The notes under the pieces: generated by a model | What the model saw: only the letters and a program-made list of their open reading frames with translations | Told to the model about the DNA's origin: nothing | The model's database searches: none | Part shown: positions 25,201 through 33,504 of the stretch, one piece after another | Layout: every line of letters starts with the position of its first letter | Position numbering within the stretch: position 1 is the first letter of the stretch | Assembly (NCBI GenBank): GCA_958347955.1 | Contig: CATVXH010000007.1 | Span: forward strand, 19,241 to 83,240 | From: an uncultured Sutterella sp. | Lineage (GTDB): Bacteria > Pseudomonadota > Gammaproteobacteria > Burkholderiales > Burkholderiaceae_F | DNA length: 64,000 nucleotides | Direction: 5' to 3' | Translations under genes and position numbers: made by a program

Positions 25201-26112
25201 CTAATAATTCAGGGCGTTATAACATTTGCCACTACAGTTGGGGGTACAGACAAGCAAAAAAGGCAACTTTTGCGTTTGCGCAAATGTTTGCGAAAAAATC
25301 AGACGTTGAAGGGATGAAATGTTTTCAAAGTCCTGTGTTGGCAATGTAATCGCGACTTGCATGTAGTTGTTGAGTAACAACCAGCGAGCCCGGCTGTCCG
25401 TCTCATTGCTTATTTTGATAAGTCCTAAATGCAATAAAGCAAGGCGGCCTTTGGGGGTCAGAAACGACTGATTCCTGATAGGCTCACCTTCACGCTCACA
25501 CTTAATTAAATAAGCCATTTCATGAGGCTGAGCCTGATTAAATGCGCACCGATAGGCAGCCGCAAGAACGCAGTCGCTCCAAGCCCTCAAATCTTTATGG
25601 CCAAATTGAGCGAAAACCGGAAAATCTTCCACTTTAAGTCCTGAGGGCATCGATTTGCCCATGGCGCTCCCCTTCTCGTCATAGGCAAGCACAGATAAAT
25701 CGAGTTTGCTATCGGCCGCTCTTACTATATGTATTAGCGCACGCTCGTGATCTTCAGTTTTGGCAAACTTTTCAATAAAGCGGTTTAAGCGCTCACTTAG
25801 TGTTTTGCCCTCGCCCCATGGTTGAGCGCCAATGGAAGTAATCGTTAAAGCGGCAAAAGGCAATCCATCGGGCGTCGAAAAGACAAAACTCATCGGACGA
25901 ATCGCTCGAGGCTCTTGAGGTTGAGAATTCGGAGGCGCGGATTGATTCTTTCTGGCTCGAACTCTTTCTGTTCGACGATTGGCAATCTCGGCGCTGTTGT
26001 CCCTTTGTGAGGTGCCTTTACTCTGACCCTTAACGGTTTTCACAATCAGCCAGAGCACCAAAAAGATCGCCAAAGCCGAGAGCAACAAGAAAAAATCAAA
26101 ATCTTTATTCAT
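25201..26112 (-). CDS. Membrane-anchored protein of unknown function
   Basis: A protein of 303 residues. Residues about 7-27 (FFLLLSALAIFLVLWLIVKTV) form one membrane anchor, followed by a basic, Gln/Ser-rich linker (about 28-70) and a soluble domain starting PMSFVFSTPDGLPFAALTIT. The C terminus holds two cysteines in TPNCSGKCYN. I do not recognise a family. The single helix followed by a positively charged stretch predicts that the soluble part is cytoplasmic. Start: the ATG follows AAGGAATACAGAG. It is a single-gene unit between the DAACS symporter and an aldo/keto reductase and gives no context clue. Confidence 0.7.
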   Translation of the reverse strand: MNKDFDFFLLLSALAIFLVLWLIVKTVKGQSKGTSQRDNSAEIANRRTERVRARKNQSAPPNSQPQEPRAIRPMSFVFSTPDGLPFAALTITSIGAQPWGEGKTLSERLNRFIEKFAKTEDHERALIHIVRAADSKLDLSVLAYDEKGSAMGKSMPSGLKVEDFPVFAQFGHKDLRAWSDCVLAAAYRCAFNQAQPHEMAYLIKCEREGEPIRNQSFLTPKGRLALLHLGLIKISNETDSRARWLLLNNYMQVAITLPTQDFENISSLQRLIFSQTFAQTQKLPFLLVCTPNCSGKCYNALNY

Positions 26113-26267
26113 CTCTGTATTCCTTTTTGTGAATTCTAAAAGATTTGATTAAATCCAAACATCATTTATTTTTTTTACAGATGTCGACAATATTTAGCTT
26201 TAGGCAACATTGTGAAAGATGAATCTTCATAGAATAAAAAGCAGTTGTGTTTTTTGGGGAAACGATA

Positions 26268-27119
26268 ATGAAGACGAAACTGGAGAAGGTAAAACTCAAT
26301 AACGGAGTGAAAATGCCTTCGCTCGGAATCGGTACATGGCAAATCCCCGATTCCGAAGATTTGGTGCATTCACTTGAAAATGCCATCGCCTTAGGTTACC
26401 GGTATTTAGACACGGCGGCTATCTATGAAAATGAAGGAGCCGTGGGTGAAGCAATCCGCCGCAGCGGTGTCAAACGTTCTGAATTATTTGTTTCTTCAAA
26501 GTGCTGGGCCGCCAATCGAACCTATGATTCCGTGATGCGGGCTTTTGAAGAGTCGCTTAGGAACTTAAAGCTGGATTATCTCGACTGTTACCTTATTCAT
26601 TGGCCCTTTACCAAGGGGGATCCTTTGGCATGGCAAAGCGTCAACATCGGAACATGGCGCGCTTTTGAAAAGCTCTATGAAGACGGACTGGTGAAAGTGA
26701 TCGGCGTCTCAAACTTTCAGATGCATCACTTGGTGAGTTTCTTGGCCAGAGCCAATGTGAAACCGGCTGTCAATCAATTGGAGTTTCACCCCGGATACAC
26801 GCAAAAGTACACGGTGGCATACTGCAAAAAACAGGGCATAACCGTGGAAGCATGGTCTCCCCTGGGACACGGATCTTTACTTGACGAACCGCAGATTAAG
26901 AAAATCGCGGATCGTTACAACCGGACTGTCGCCCAGGTTATTTTGCGTTGGTGCCGACACCACGATGTGATTCCGGTCACCCGGGCGCTCACCGGTCCTC
27001 ATCAGATGGAAAATCTCGAAAGCTTCGACTTTAACTTGAATCAAGAAGACATCGAACGCTTGGATAAACTGCCTGTGATGGGTTTTTCCGGTCTTGAACC
27101 CGATCACGTTAGTTTTTAA
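26268..27119 (+). CDS. Aldo/keto reductase
   Basis: A cytoplasmic NADPH-dependent oxidoreductase of 283 residues. The start is placed at the ATG at 26268 (MKTKLEKVKLNNGVKMPSLG); the frame is open seven codons further upstream. The catalytic tetrad is visible: Asp and Tyr in GYRYLDTAAIYENE, Lys in FVSSKCWAAN and His in CYLIHWP. The NADP-binding C-terminal part includes VEAWSPLGHG and VTRALTGPHQMENL. The best match is the 2,5-diketo-D-gluconate reductase/YtbE-like group. Physiological substrates of this group are usually unknown aldehydes. It faces metQ across a shared terminator. Confidence 0.92.
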   Translation: MKTKLEKVKLNNGVKMPSLGIGTWQIPDSEDLVHSLENAIALGYRYLDTAAIYENEGAVGEAIRRSGVKRSELFVSSKCWAANRTYDSVMRAFEESLRNLKLDYLDCYLIHWPFTKGDPLAWQSVNIGTWRAFEKLYEDGLVKVIGVSNFQMHHLVSFLARANVKPAVNQLEFHPGYTQKYTVAYCKKQGITVEAWSPLGHGSLLDEPQIKKIADRYNRTVAQVILRWCRHHDVIPVTRALTGPHQMENLESFDFNLNQEDIERLDKLPVMGFSGLEPDHVSF

Positions 27120-27134
27120 TCACTACTTGCCTAT

Positions 27135-27166
27135 AAAAAAATCCGGCCTTCAAAGCCGGATTTTTA
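27135..27166 (+). terminator. Bidirectional terminator between the aldo/keto reductase gene and metQ
   Basis: AAAAAAATCCGGC pairs with GCCGGATTTTT around TTCAAA. A runs and T runs on both sides serve both converging genes. Confidence 0.9.
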
Positions 27167-27181
27167 TCGCGCATTCAAAAA

Positions 27182-27985
27182 TTAAAAGGCCGGTACCACA
27201 GCGCCCTGGTACTTGTCTTCGATGAATTTGCGCATTTCAGGAGAAGTCAGCGCCTTGGCCAACTTTTGAAGATCCTCGCGCTTATCGCCGCTGCGCACAG
27301 CCACAATATTGGCATAGGGCGAGTCCTTGCTTTCCATAAACAAGGCATCCTTCATCGGATTGAGATTGACACCTAAGGCGTAGTTGGAATTGATCACAGC
27401 AAAATCAACGTCATCCAAGGCGCGGGGCAAAACGGCAGCCTCCATTTCGATGATTTGAATCTGCTTGGGATTGGATACGATATCCGCGGGCGTGCCATTC
27501 ACACCCACACCGTCTTTGAGAGTGAAAAAGCCCGCGTCGGCCAAAATCTTCAAAGCGCGACCGCCGTTAGTCGGGTCATTTGGAATGGCGACCTTCGCGC
27601 CATTAGCGACCGTTTTCACATCTTTGGCTTTTTTGGAATACACGCCCATCGGCTCAATATGAACCGCCACGAGGGATTCAAGTTGTAATTTACGTTCCTT
27701 TGTAAAGTTATCCAAGTAGGGCTTGTGTTGGAAGAAATTCGCATCCAATTCCTTGTCTGCCAAAGCCATGTTGGGTTGAACATAATCGGTAAATTCAATA
27801 ATCTCGAGCTTAACGCCTTCTTTGGCAAGCATGGGCTGCGCGGCTTTTAAAATGTCGGCGTGCGGCACGGGAGAGGCACCCACCTTGAGCACTCCGCTCT
27901 TGGCGGCATCATCAGAGCATCCCACGAGCAATCCGCCGGCAGCGATGGCGCAGACACACAAAGAAATTAAGGAACGACGTTTCAT
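27182..27985 (-). CDS. metQ: MetQ/NlpA-family substrate-binding lipoprotein
   Basis: A protein of 267 residues from the ATG at 27985 (GTGGAGTGAAAAA upstream); the frame extends to 28051 without reason. The lipoprotein signal ends in the lipobox LVGC (about residue 24). The mature protein opens LKVGASPVPHADILK and carries LDANFFQHKPYLD and IPNDPTNGGRALKIL, which are standard MetQ blocks for D/L-methionine binding in the periplasm. The ATP-binding (MetN) and permease (MetI) genes are not adjacent, so this binding protein either serves transporters encoded elsewhere or is an NlpA-like orphan. Confidence 0.9.
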   Translation of the reverse strand: MKRRSLISLCVCAIAAGGLLVGCSDDAAKSGVLKVGASPVPHADILKAAQPMLAKEGVKLEIIEFTDYVQPNMALADKELDANFFQHKPYLDNFTKERKLQLESLVAVHIEPMGVYSKKAKDVKTVANGAKVAIPNDPTNGGRALKILADAGFFTLKDGVGVNGTPADIVSNPKQIQIIEMEAAVLPRALDDVDFAVINSNYALGVNLNPMKDALFMESKDSPYANIVAVRSGDKREDLQKLAKALTSPEMRKFIEDKYQGAVVPAF

Positions 27986-28306
27986 TTTTTCACTCCACTT
28001 TAAACGACCCGACTCATTATCCCGTAAGAGCCGGTGAAAGGGAATACTCATAAACCTCTAGTTATGGGTAATAGACCTTAGATTTTTCAATAACGAATGC
28101 TTTATTTTGAGGCACTTTGCGAAACCTTCCGAATTCCAAAATGCCGGTACCAAAAACTCCAATGCTCCATAGTCACAGCGTTAAAATGACGCCAGATCAT
28201 CTCTGACAAAGTCCTGATCTCCTGACGTTCCCCTACTCTCTTTAAATAAACCGGATTCTTGTCCTGAAAAAAAGTTGACACTTTTTGATTACTAATGGAG
28301 TGTCAG

Positions 28307-28551
28307 ATGACATACTTCAGAGACTCGACGGAACCGGCTTATCGAGAGTATTGTGCAAAAATTGTTGGCTTTCAAAATCGATTTTCTCAGTATGACCGTG
28401 ATCGAATTTCTCGAATGATTTGATTGACAGCTACATCGAATTGAAGATGAAGGATGTTGACCGCGACCGTCAAGCGGTTACGCCTTTGGATTTTGAACTC
28501 TACTATGCGCTCTAAGAGTTAAAAAATTGCATCTTGGCCGCAAAAAATTAA
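28307..28551 (+). pseudogene. Broken small gene, unknown family
   Basis: An ATG at 28307 with GGAG six bases upstream opens a 38-codon frame (MTYFRDSTEPAYREYCAKIV...) that stops at 28421-28423. Shifting frame just before the stop gives a continuous, similarly charged reading (DLIDSYIELKMKDVDRDR...FELYYAL), a stop at 28513, and then ELKNCILAAKN before the next stop at 28549-28551. This looks like one protein of about 80 residues damaged by a frameshift and a nonsense change. I do not recognise it. The alternative is two tiny unrelated frames. Confidence 0.4.
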
Positions 28552-28605
28552 TATCGAAATAATGGAGAGTCTTGCGATATTGCTTTTCGGCCGGGATGCA
28601 ATTTT
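28521..28605. repeat. Long imperfect inverted repeat (stem-loop)
   Basis: AAAATTGCATC near 28523 and GATGCAATTTT near 28595 are perfect inverted arms of 11 bp, extended by partly matching TTGGCCG and CGGCCGG inside. The loop is about 40 bases. It could be a transcription end or a structured RNA. Confidence 0.5.
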
Positions 28606-28625
28606 GGATCCTTAAAAGAAAAAAA

Positions 28626-28665
28626 ACGGTCTGAAAGGGCCGTCACTTCCAAACCGTCTTTCGCG
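28626..28665 (-). terminator. Intrinsic terminator of ribB
   Basis: On the minus strand ACGGTTTGGAAG pairs with CTTTCAGACCGT, followed by eight T residues. It lies about 20-55 bp past the ribB stop. Confidence 0.82.
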
Positions 28666-28683
28666 TTTAAGTATTTTCTGTTA

Positions 28684-29337
28684 TCAGCAATTGAAAGCCT
28701 GACGGTATCTCACCAAGTCTTCAACAGTGATCACACAAAGACCATGCAAGTTGGCGAACTCACAAACCTGAGGCAGCTTGGCCATTGTGCCGTCCGGGTT
28801 CATGAGCTCACAAAGAACTCCGGCGGGGTTGAGACCGGCGATTCGCATCAAGTCAACGGTGGCCTCCGTATGACCGCGGCGCTCGAGCACGCCGTTGGGA
28901 CGGGCGCGTAGCGGATACACATGCCCAGGACGCAAAAGATCTTCCGGCTTTCCGTTGGGATTGGCGGCCGCCTTAATGGTTGTCACACGGTCCTTGGCAC
29001 TGACGCCGGTCGTGCAGCCCTTGGCCGCCTCAATGGAGACACAAAACGCCGTTCCCTGCGTATTCGTGTTGTTTTGCACCATCTGCGGCAAATCAAGCCG
29101 CTTGCAGTCTTCGTCGCGCAGACAGACACAAACAATGCCGGAGCAGGCGCGAATCATGAGCGCCATTTGCTCAACAGTCAAAAAGTCGGTGGATAAAATA
29201 AGATCGCCTTCGTTTTCCCGATTTTCATCATCAACCACCATCACACCGCGCCCGGCACGAAGATCGGCAATCGCGCGCTTGACACGCAGGTAGCTGTCGG
29301 CGCCGTATTGCGCCAAAAGGTTTTCAGACTGATGCAT
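28684..29337 (-). CDS. ribB: 3,4-dihydroxy-2-butanone 4-phosphate synthase
   Basis: A cytoplasmic enzyme of 217 residues that converts ribulose 5-phosphate to the four-carbon unit of riboflavin plus formate. The acidic metal and substrate site is MVVDDENRENEGDLI (about 34-48), and the family blocks SGIVCVCLRDED, TAFCVSIEA and RPGHVYPLRA are present. The length matches stand-alone RibB; there is no GTP cyclohydrolase II part. The ATG follows AAAGGATTTTTCT. An FMN riboswitch occupies the leader, so expression should fall when FMN is plentiful. The hydrogenase operon ends only a few bases before the riboswitch. Confidence 0.96.
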   Translation of the reverse strand: MHQSENLLAQYGADSYLRVKRAIADLRAGRGVMVVDDENRENEGDLILSTDFLTVEQMALMIRACSGIVCVCLRDEDCKRLDLPQMVQNNTNTQGTAFCVSIEAAKGCTTGVSAKDRVTTIKAAANPNGKPEDLLRPGHVYPLRARPNGVLERRGHTEATVDLMRIAGLNPAGVLCELMNPDGTMAKLPQVCEFANLHGLCVITVEDLVRYRQAFNC

Positions 29338-29384
29338 AGAAAAATCCTTTCTTCAAAACAGAATTGAAAAAAGGCATCAGGGAG

Positions 29385-29545
29385 AAGAGGACGCCGAGAA
29401 TCGATGTCCTCACGAGGAAAGTTTTAGCTCTTTCTTCCGGACTTTAACCGTCGGTATCGGAATCGCACCGATTCTGCTGACCAGGCAAAATTACCCGCGC
29501 TCGTGGACTGTCACCACCGGTAGGGAATTTCACCCTGCCCTGAGA
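29385..29545 (-). promoter_or_regulatory. FMN riboswitch (RFN element) with expression platform, upstream of ribB
   Basis: On the minus strand the RFN core reads TCTCAGGGCAGGGTGAAAT, TCCCTACCGGTGGTGACAGT, CCACGAGC, later GGTGCGATTCCGATACCGAC and GGTTAAAGTCCGGA, which matches the conserved RFN segments. The aptamer spans about 29433-29545. Downstream, 29387-29411 forms the hairpin GAGGAC...GTCCTC, while TCCTCGTGAGGA at 29407-29418 forms a competing one that shares the GAGGA arm, as expected of an on/off platform. The outermost P1 helix pairs poorly. Confidence 0.93.
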
Positions 29546-29555
29546 CCGGTGGTGA
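29511..29555 (-). repeat. Perfect inverted repeat overlapping the FMN aptamer
   Basis: TCACCACCGGT at 29511-29521 is an exact inverted partner of ACCGGTGGTGA at 29545-29555, giving an 11-bp stem and 23-base loop. One arm lies in the conserved aptamer core, the other in the 12-base gap just after the hydrogenase stop codon. This pairing would compete with folding of the aptamer. Confidence 0.8.
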
Positions 29556-29557
29556 TT

Positions 29558-31402
29558 TTAACGCTTTTTTGCAGCTTCGGTGTACCGGGCACTTAAAACA
29601 TGCCATAACCGACGAATATCCGACGGACTCTTATCGGCTTTTTTCGAGCGATATTCACAGTGAAGCAGCTCATGAGCGAGGTGCGAGCCCGGTTTGCCCA
29701 GCGACTGTCCGTAAAGAGCAGTGATTTCGGGATTTTTGTGAGACTCTCTCACCTTCGCATCATCATCGATACGGTAAAGTGCCTCCTGACGGGTGTGCGT
29801 GTAGAGCTGATAGTTATTCTTTTTGCGCGGAGTGCCGCCGCCGGCGATACAGCCGCCGGGACAGGCCATCACTTCCACAAAGTCGTAGGCAACCTCGCCA
29901 GCGCTCATCTTATCGAGCAGGGCCTGCGTCCGTGCCAAACCATGCACAATGGCAATGCGGATTGTGCCGAATTCACCTAGCTCCGCTTGCGCCTCTTTAA
30001 CCCCCTCCAGACCTCGGGCAGGTTCGAAAACCAAAGGTTTCATGGATTCACCGTTATGCGTGAGCGCGTACACTGTGCGGACGGCTGCCTCCATCACTCC
30101 GCCCGTTGTGCCGAAAATAGCTCCGGCGCCTGAATAGTCGGTAAAGAGATGCTCGTCACGCTGCATGGGTTTGCAGTTTTTCAAATGCATGCCGCAGCGT
30201 CTTAAGAGTTTGGCGAGCTCTCTGACAGTCAACACCGCGTCCACATCCTGTCCTTCTTCGCGTGCCAATGTCGGTCGGAGCGCCTCGCCCTTTTTGGCTG
30301 TGCAAGGCATGATGGAAATCACACGAAGCTTTTCGCGCGCGACATTCAATTTGCCCGGCAACAGCGCCTTGGCCAAAGCGCCGAACACCGCCTGCGGCGA
30401 GCGCGTTGTGGACAGATACTCCATCACCATCGGCGCATGTTTTTCCACATAATTCACCCAGCCCGGACAGCACGAGGTAAACATCGGAAGCGCGGTCTCT
30501 TTATTTTCCGCTCGAGCTTTCAAGCGTTCAAGAAGCTCGGTGCCTTCCTCCATGATGACAACGTCTGCGGCAAAGTTCGTATCCATAACGTAGTCAACGC
30601 CTATGTGTTTTAAGGCGTAAACAATCAAAGGCTCGACATTTTCACCGGGGCCAAAACCGAACTCTTCTCCGAGCGTGACGCGGACCGCCGGAGCCATTTG
30701 CACAATCGTCACCGTTTCGGGGTCATCAATCATGTTGAGCACCCGGTCGGTTTCATCTTTTTCACTCAAAGCTCCGGTCGGACACACTAAGGTGCACTGT
30801 CCGCACTGCACGCACTTGGCGGAGTCGGCCCAGCGCTTCGCTCCGGTCATCGCGACGCCTGCCATCGTGCCGAAATTATCAATGGTAAGCGCGCCGATTC
30901 CCTGAATTTGTCGGCACACCTCCACACAGCGTCCGCAGCGGATGCACTTGTTGACGTCGCGCACGATTCCCATGGAGGAATTGTCATAGGGGCGTTTGGC
31001 TATAAAGTTCGATGGCGTCGGCGTATGAGGCATGCCGATAAATAGAGCGACGTCCTGAAGCTCACAGTTGCCGTGTCTTGAGCAGCTCTTGCAGTCCTGA
31101 TCGTGATCGGCAAAAAGCAGTTGCATCTGAAGCTGCTGCATTTTTCTCACCCGCTCGTTGCGAGTGAAAATACGTTGTCCCTTCTTGATCGGCGTGGTGC
31201 AGGCTGTCACCACTCTCCCCGTCTCTTCTCCCTCATCGAAAACTTCGACCAAACACATCCGGCAAGTGCCGGGTGTATGGTTTAGAGGCATGAAGGCGCA
31301 AAGCGTCGGAATAAAAACATTATGCTTTTTGGCAACCTGAAGGATTGTTTGACCTTCTTCAAAATCCACTTTCTGTCCGTTAAACCAAGCAAAATTTTCC
31401 AT
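29558..31402 (-). CDS. [FeFe]-hydrogenase catalytic subunit, group A
   Basis: A protein of 614 residues from the ATG at 31402 (AAGGAGAGGCGTC upstream); the frame is open to 31501. Domain order: an N-terminal NuoG-like 2Fe-2S domain (CAFMPLNHTPGTCRMC), a His/Cys 4Fe-4S site (CKSCSRHGNC), two 4Fe-4S ferredoxin motifs (CIRCGRCVEVC and CVQCGQCTLVC), the H-cluster domain and a C-terminal small-subunit-like tail (KNPEITALYG...SHLAHELLH). All three H-cluster signatures are intact: TSCCPGW, MPCTAKKGE and EVMACPGGCIAGGGTP, so it should be active. The reaction is reversible proton reduction or hydrogen oxidation, in the cytoplasm. It starts 11 bp after the NuoF/GltD-like fusion gene, which is therefore its likely electron partner. 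Maturases HydE, HydF and HydG are not in the window. Confidence 0.95.
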   Translation of the reverse strand: MENFAWFNGQKVDFEEGQTILQVAKKHNVFIPTLCAFMPLNHTPGTCRMCLVEVFDEGEETGRVVTACTTPIKKGQRIFTRNERVRKMQQLQMQLLFADHDQDCKSCSRHGNCELQDVALFIGMPHTPTPSNFIAKRPYDNSSMGIVRDVNKCIRCGRCVEVCRQIQGIGALTIDNFGTMAGVAMTGAKRWADSAKCVQCGQCTLVCPTGALSEKDETDRVLNMIDDPETVTIVQMAPAVRVTLGEEFGFGPGENVEPLIVYALKHIGVDYVMDTNFAADVVIMEEGTELLERLKARAENKETALPMFTSCCPGWVNYVEKHAPMVMEYLSTTRSPQAVFGALAKALLPGKLNVAREKLRVISIMPCTAKKGEALRPTLAREEGQDVDAVLTVRELAKLLRRCGMHLKNCKPMQRDEHLFTDYSGAGAIFGTTGGVMEAAVRTVYALTHNGESMKPLVFEPARGLEGVKEAQAELGEFGTIRIAIVHGLARTQALLDKMSAGEVAYDFVEVMACPGGCIAGGGTPRKKNNYQLYTHTRQEALYRIDDDAKVRESHKNPEITALYGQSLGKPGSHLAHELLHCEYRSKKADKSPSDIRRLWHVLSARYTEAAKKR

Positions 31403-31413
31403 GACGCCTCTCC

Positions 31414-33420
31414 TTAAACCGCTTGGTTCTGAATATGAGTGATGTTGCCGGGAATCGGCAACTGAGTGACCACACCGTATATGCGATAGCAGCGCATGCA
31501 ACGATTGGACTCGCTAATGGCTTCTTTTTCGGTCATTGAAAGGTCCACTTCTTCAAAATTACCTCGACGCTCCTCGTTTGAAAGTGTCTTTAACTTGTGG
31601 CGCGGGGCTTTGCATAAATCAATCTTGGGATTATTTTCATGCATCAAATCGCCCTTTTTGATGAGCTCACCCATGCGCCTGCGGGCGACAAAGCCCACAG
31701 AGCCCCGAGTCAGGTATTCATTGATGGACTGAGCGGCGATTTGACCTTGAGCGAGACCGTCAATCAATGTGGTAGGACCGGTGGCGGCGTCACCGCCGGC
31801 AAAAACACCGGGACGAGTTGTCGCCAAAGCGTCCGAGACAAAAATATTGCCGCGCTTATCAAACATAATGCCGTCATCATCGCAGAGCACTTCTTTATCC
31901 AGGCGCTGACCGATTGCGGCAATTAGATGCGTGCAAGGTAAAACAGTGTCGGTGCCTTCAATTTCGATGAGTTTGCCACGGCGAGAGCCGGGGACCTTTT
32001 CCTCACGCATTTTGGCGATCTTTAATCCCGTGACCTTGCCTTCTTCGCTCAAAATTTCTTTTTGCACAGAAAGGAAATGGAAAACAATTCCTTCTTCCTT
32101 GGCGGCAATCACTTCCTCGTGATCGGCGGGCATTCCCTCTTCGGTCCGACGGTAAACCACATGAACCTGACCGTCGGTTAAACGGACGGCTGAACGGGCG
32201 CAATCCATGGCGACGTTGCCACCGCCGACAACGACCACATCGCCGGACAGTTTAAAGGGCTTGTTACCGGTGACGGCCCGTTCGACTTTTTGCAGGAAGT
32301 CAATGCCGTTAAAGTATCCGGTCAAGGTGGTGTCTTCGTTTTCAAGACCGAGATACATGCCCTTAGAACAGCCGACACCTAAGAAAATAGCGTTATAGCC
32401 GCGCTTAAAAAGATCAGCGATTGAGAAATCGTACCCCAGGCGTTGGTGATAGAAATACCGACCGCCCAATTCGGTGATTACTTCGGTTTCGCTTTCAAGC
32501 AGGCCTTTGGGCAATCTGTACTGAGGAATGCCGACCTGAGCCATGCCGCCCGCGTGACTGTTGGCCTCAAAAATGTCGACTTTATAACCTTGAAGCAGCA
32601 AGTGATAGGCGCAGTTGATGCCGGCGGGACCGGCGCCGATCACGGCTACTTTGGGACTCAACGGATTGGTTTCCCTCTGCGCCTGATGGAAAAGCTCTTG
32701 CATGGGGCCAGTGGCGTCGGCCGCATATCGCTTAAGATTTTTGATATCCACCGGACTGTCAAGATACTGACGGCGGCAGGCTTTCTCGCAATAGCGTACG
32801 CAGACCCTGCCGCAGCTGCCCACGAGCGGATAGTGCCGCAATAAAACCGCCGCGCTCATCTCAGGCTCGCCCGCTTTAATGTAGTCGATGTAACGGGGCA
32901 CATCGACGTGCGCCGGGCAGGCTTCAATACAGGGGGCGCTCATGAGCGTGTAATAGTCGTATACATTCTCAGCGACGGGTTGTGCGTGTAGGAGCTCTTC
33001 CGGACAAAATTCCAGTGCCCCCAACAGCGCGACGGGCGTCGTTTGACCGATTCCGCACAAGCTCGTCTCCTTCATCTGAAGAGCCACGGATTTCACATAT
33101 TCCCAATCCACTTCACCGGCTTTGCCCTTGACCGCTTTTTCAAGCGCCTCGGCAATTACCAACACACCCACGCGGCAAGGCGTGCATTTTCCGCACGTCT
33201 CTCTTGCGGCGCGTTGGTAGTAACGCCACAACGAGAACGCGAGATTGGCCCTGCGGTCCATCACCAGAAAGCCGCGGTCACAAACAAAACTCATGATCGG
33301 GTTGCCGGGATTGAACTGTGAGAATTGCTCAAGAGGCAGATTCTCCGGAGCCGTCGGGGTAAATGTGGATCGGTTATCGTAAAAGCGTCCGTCCCATACG
33401 CCGAAAATCAAGGGATTCAT
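31414..33420 (-). CDS. NuoF C-terminal domain fused to GltD-like FAD/NAD(P) oxidoreductase (hydrogenase partner)
   Basis: A protein of 668 residues if the ATG at 33420 is used; a TTG at 33444 is possible, and AAGGAGG lies further upstream, so the start is uncertain. Residues about 75-150 carry the 4Fe-4S site of NuoF/HydB (ETCGKCTPCRVG...TSLCGIG), but the FMN/NADH-binding part of NuoF is missing. Next come cysteine sites typical of the glutamate-synthase small subunit (CIEACPAHVDVP, CGRVCVRYCEKAC), the FAD motif VAVIGAGPAGINCAYHL, and the NAD(P) motif VVVVGGGNVAMDCARSA, ending with FAGGDAATGPTTLIDGLAQG. It likely passes electrons between NAD(P)H and the hydrogenase. This pairing is the hallmark of the glutamate-synthase-linked (A2) hydrogenase class. 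Confidence 0.88.
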   Translation of the reverse strand: MNPLIFGVWDGRFYDNRSTFTPTAPENLPLEQFSQFNPGNPIMSFVCDRGFLVMDRRANLAFSLWRYYQRAARETCGKCTPCRVGVLVIAEALEKAVKGKAGEVDWEYVKSVALQMKETSLCGIGQTTPVALLGALEFCPEELLHAQPVAENVYDYYTLMSAPCIEACPAHVDVPRYIDYIKAGEPEMSAAVLLRHYPLVGSCGRVCVRYCEKACRRQYLDSPVDIKNLKRYAADATGPMQELFHQAQRETNPLSPKVAVIGAGPAGINCAYHLLLQGYKVDIFEANSHAGGMAQVGIPQYRLPKGLLESETEVITELGGRYFYHQRLGYDFSIADLFKRGYNAIFLGVGCSKGMYLGLENEDTTLTGYFNGIDFLQKVERAVTGNKPFKLSGDVVVVGGGNVAMDCARSAVRLTDGQVHVVYRRTEEGMPADHEEVIAAKEEGIVFHFLSVQKEILSEEGKVTGLKIAKMREEKVPGSRRGKLIEIEGTDTVLPCTHLIAAIGQRLDKEVLCDDDGIMFDKRGNIFVSDALATTRPGVFAGGDAATGPTTLIDGLAQGQIAAQSINEYLTRGSVGFVARRRMGELIKKGDLMHENNPKIDLCKAPRHKLKTLSNEERRGNFEEVDLSMTEKEAISESNRCMRCYRIYGVVTQLPIPGNITHIQNQAV

Positions 33421-33504
33421 AATTTGAACGCACAGCAAAGCCAATCAAGCCGCCGCGCGCCGCCTCCTTTTTTTTCCTAAATTCGTTAATCGGTCCAAAT
33501 AAAG

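Larger units (their letters stand above)
27986..28683. other. Long spacer between metQ and ribB
   Basis: This region of about 700 bases holds a decayed small gene (28307-28551), a long imperfect stem-loop overlapping its end, and the ribB terminator. The first 300 bases show no gene; the metQ promoter should be there, including an imperfect inverted repeat GGTCTATTACC around 28060 whose meaning I cannot judge. Confidence 0.5.
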
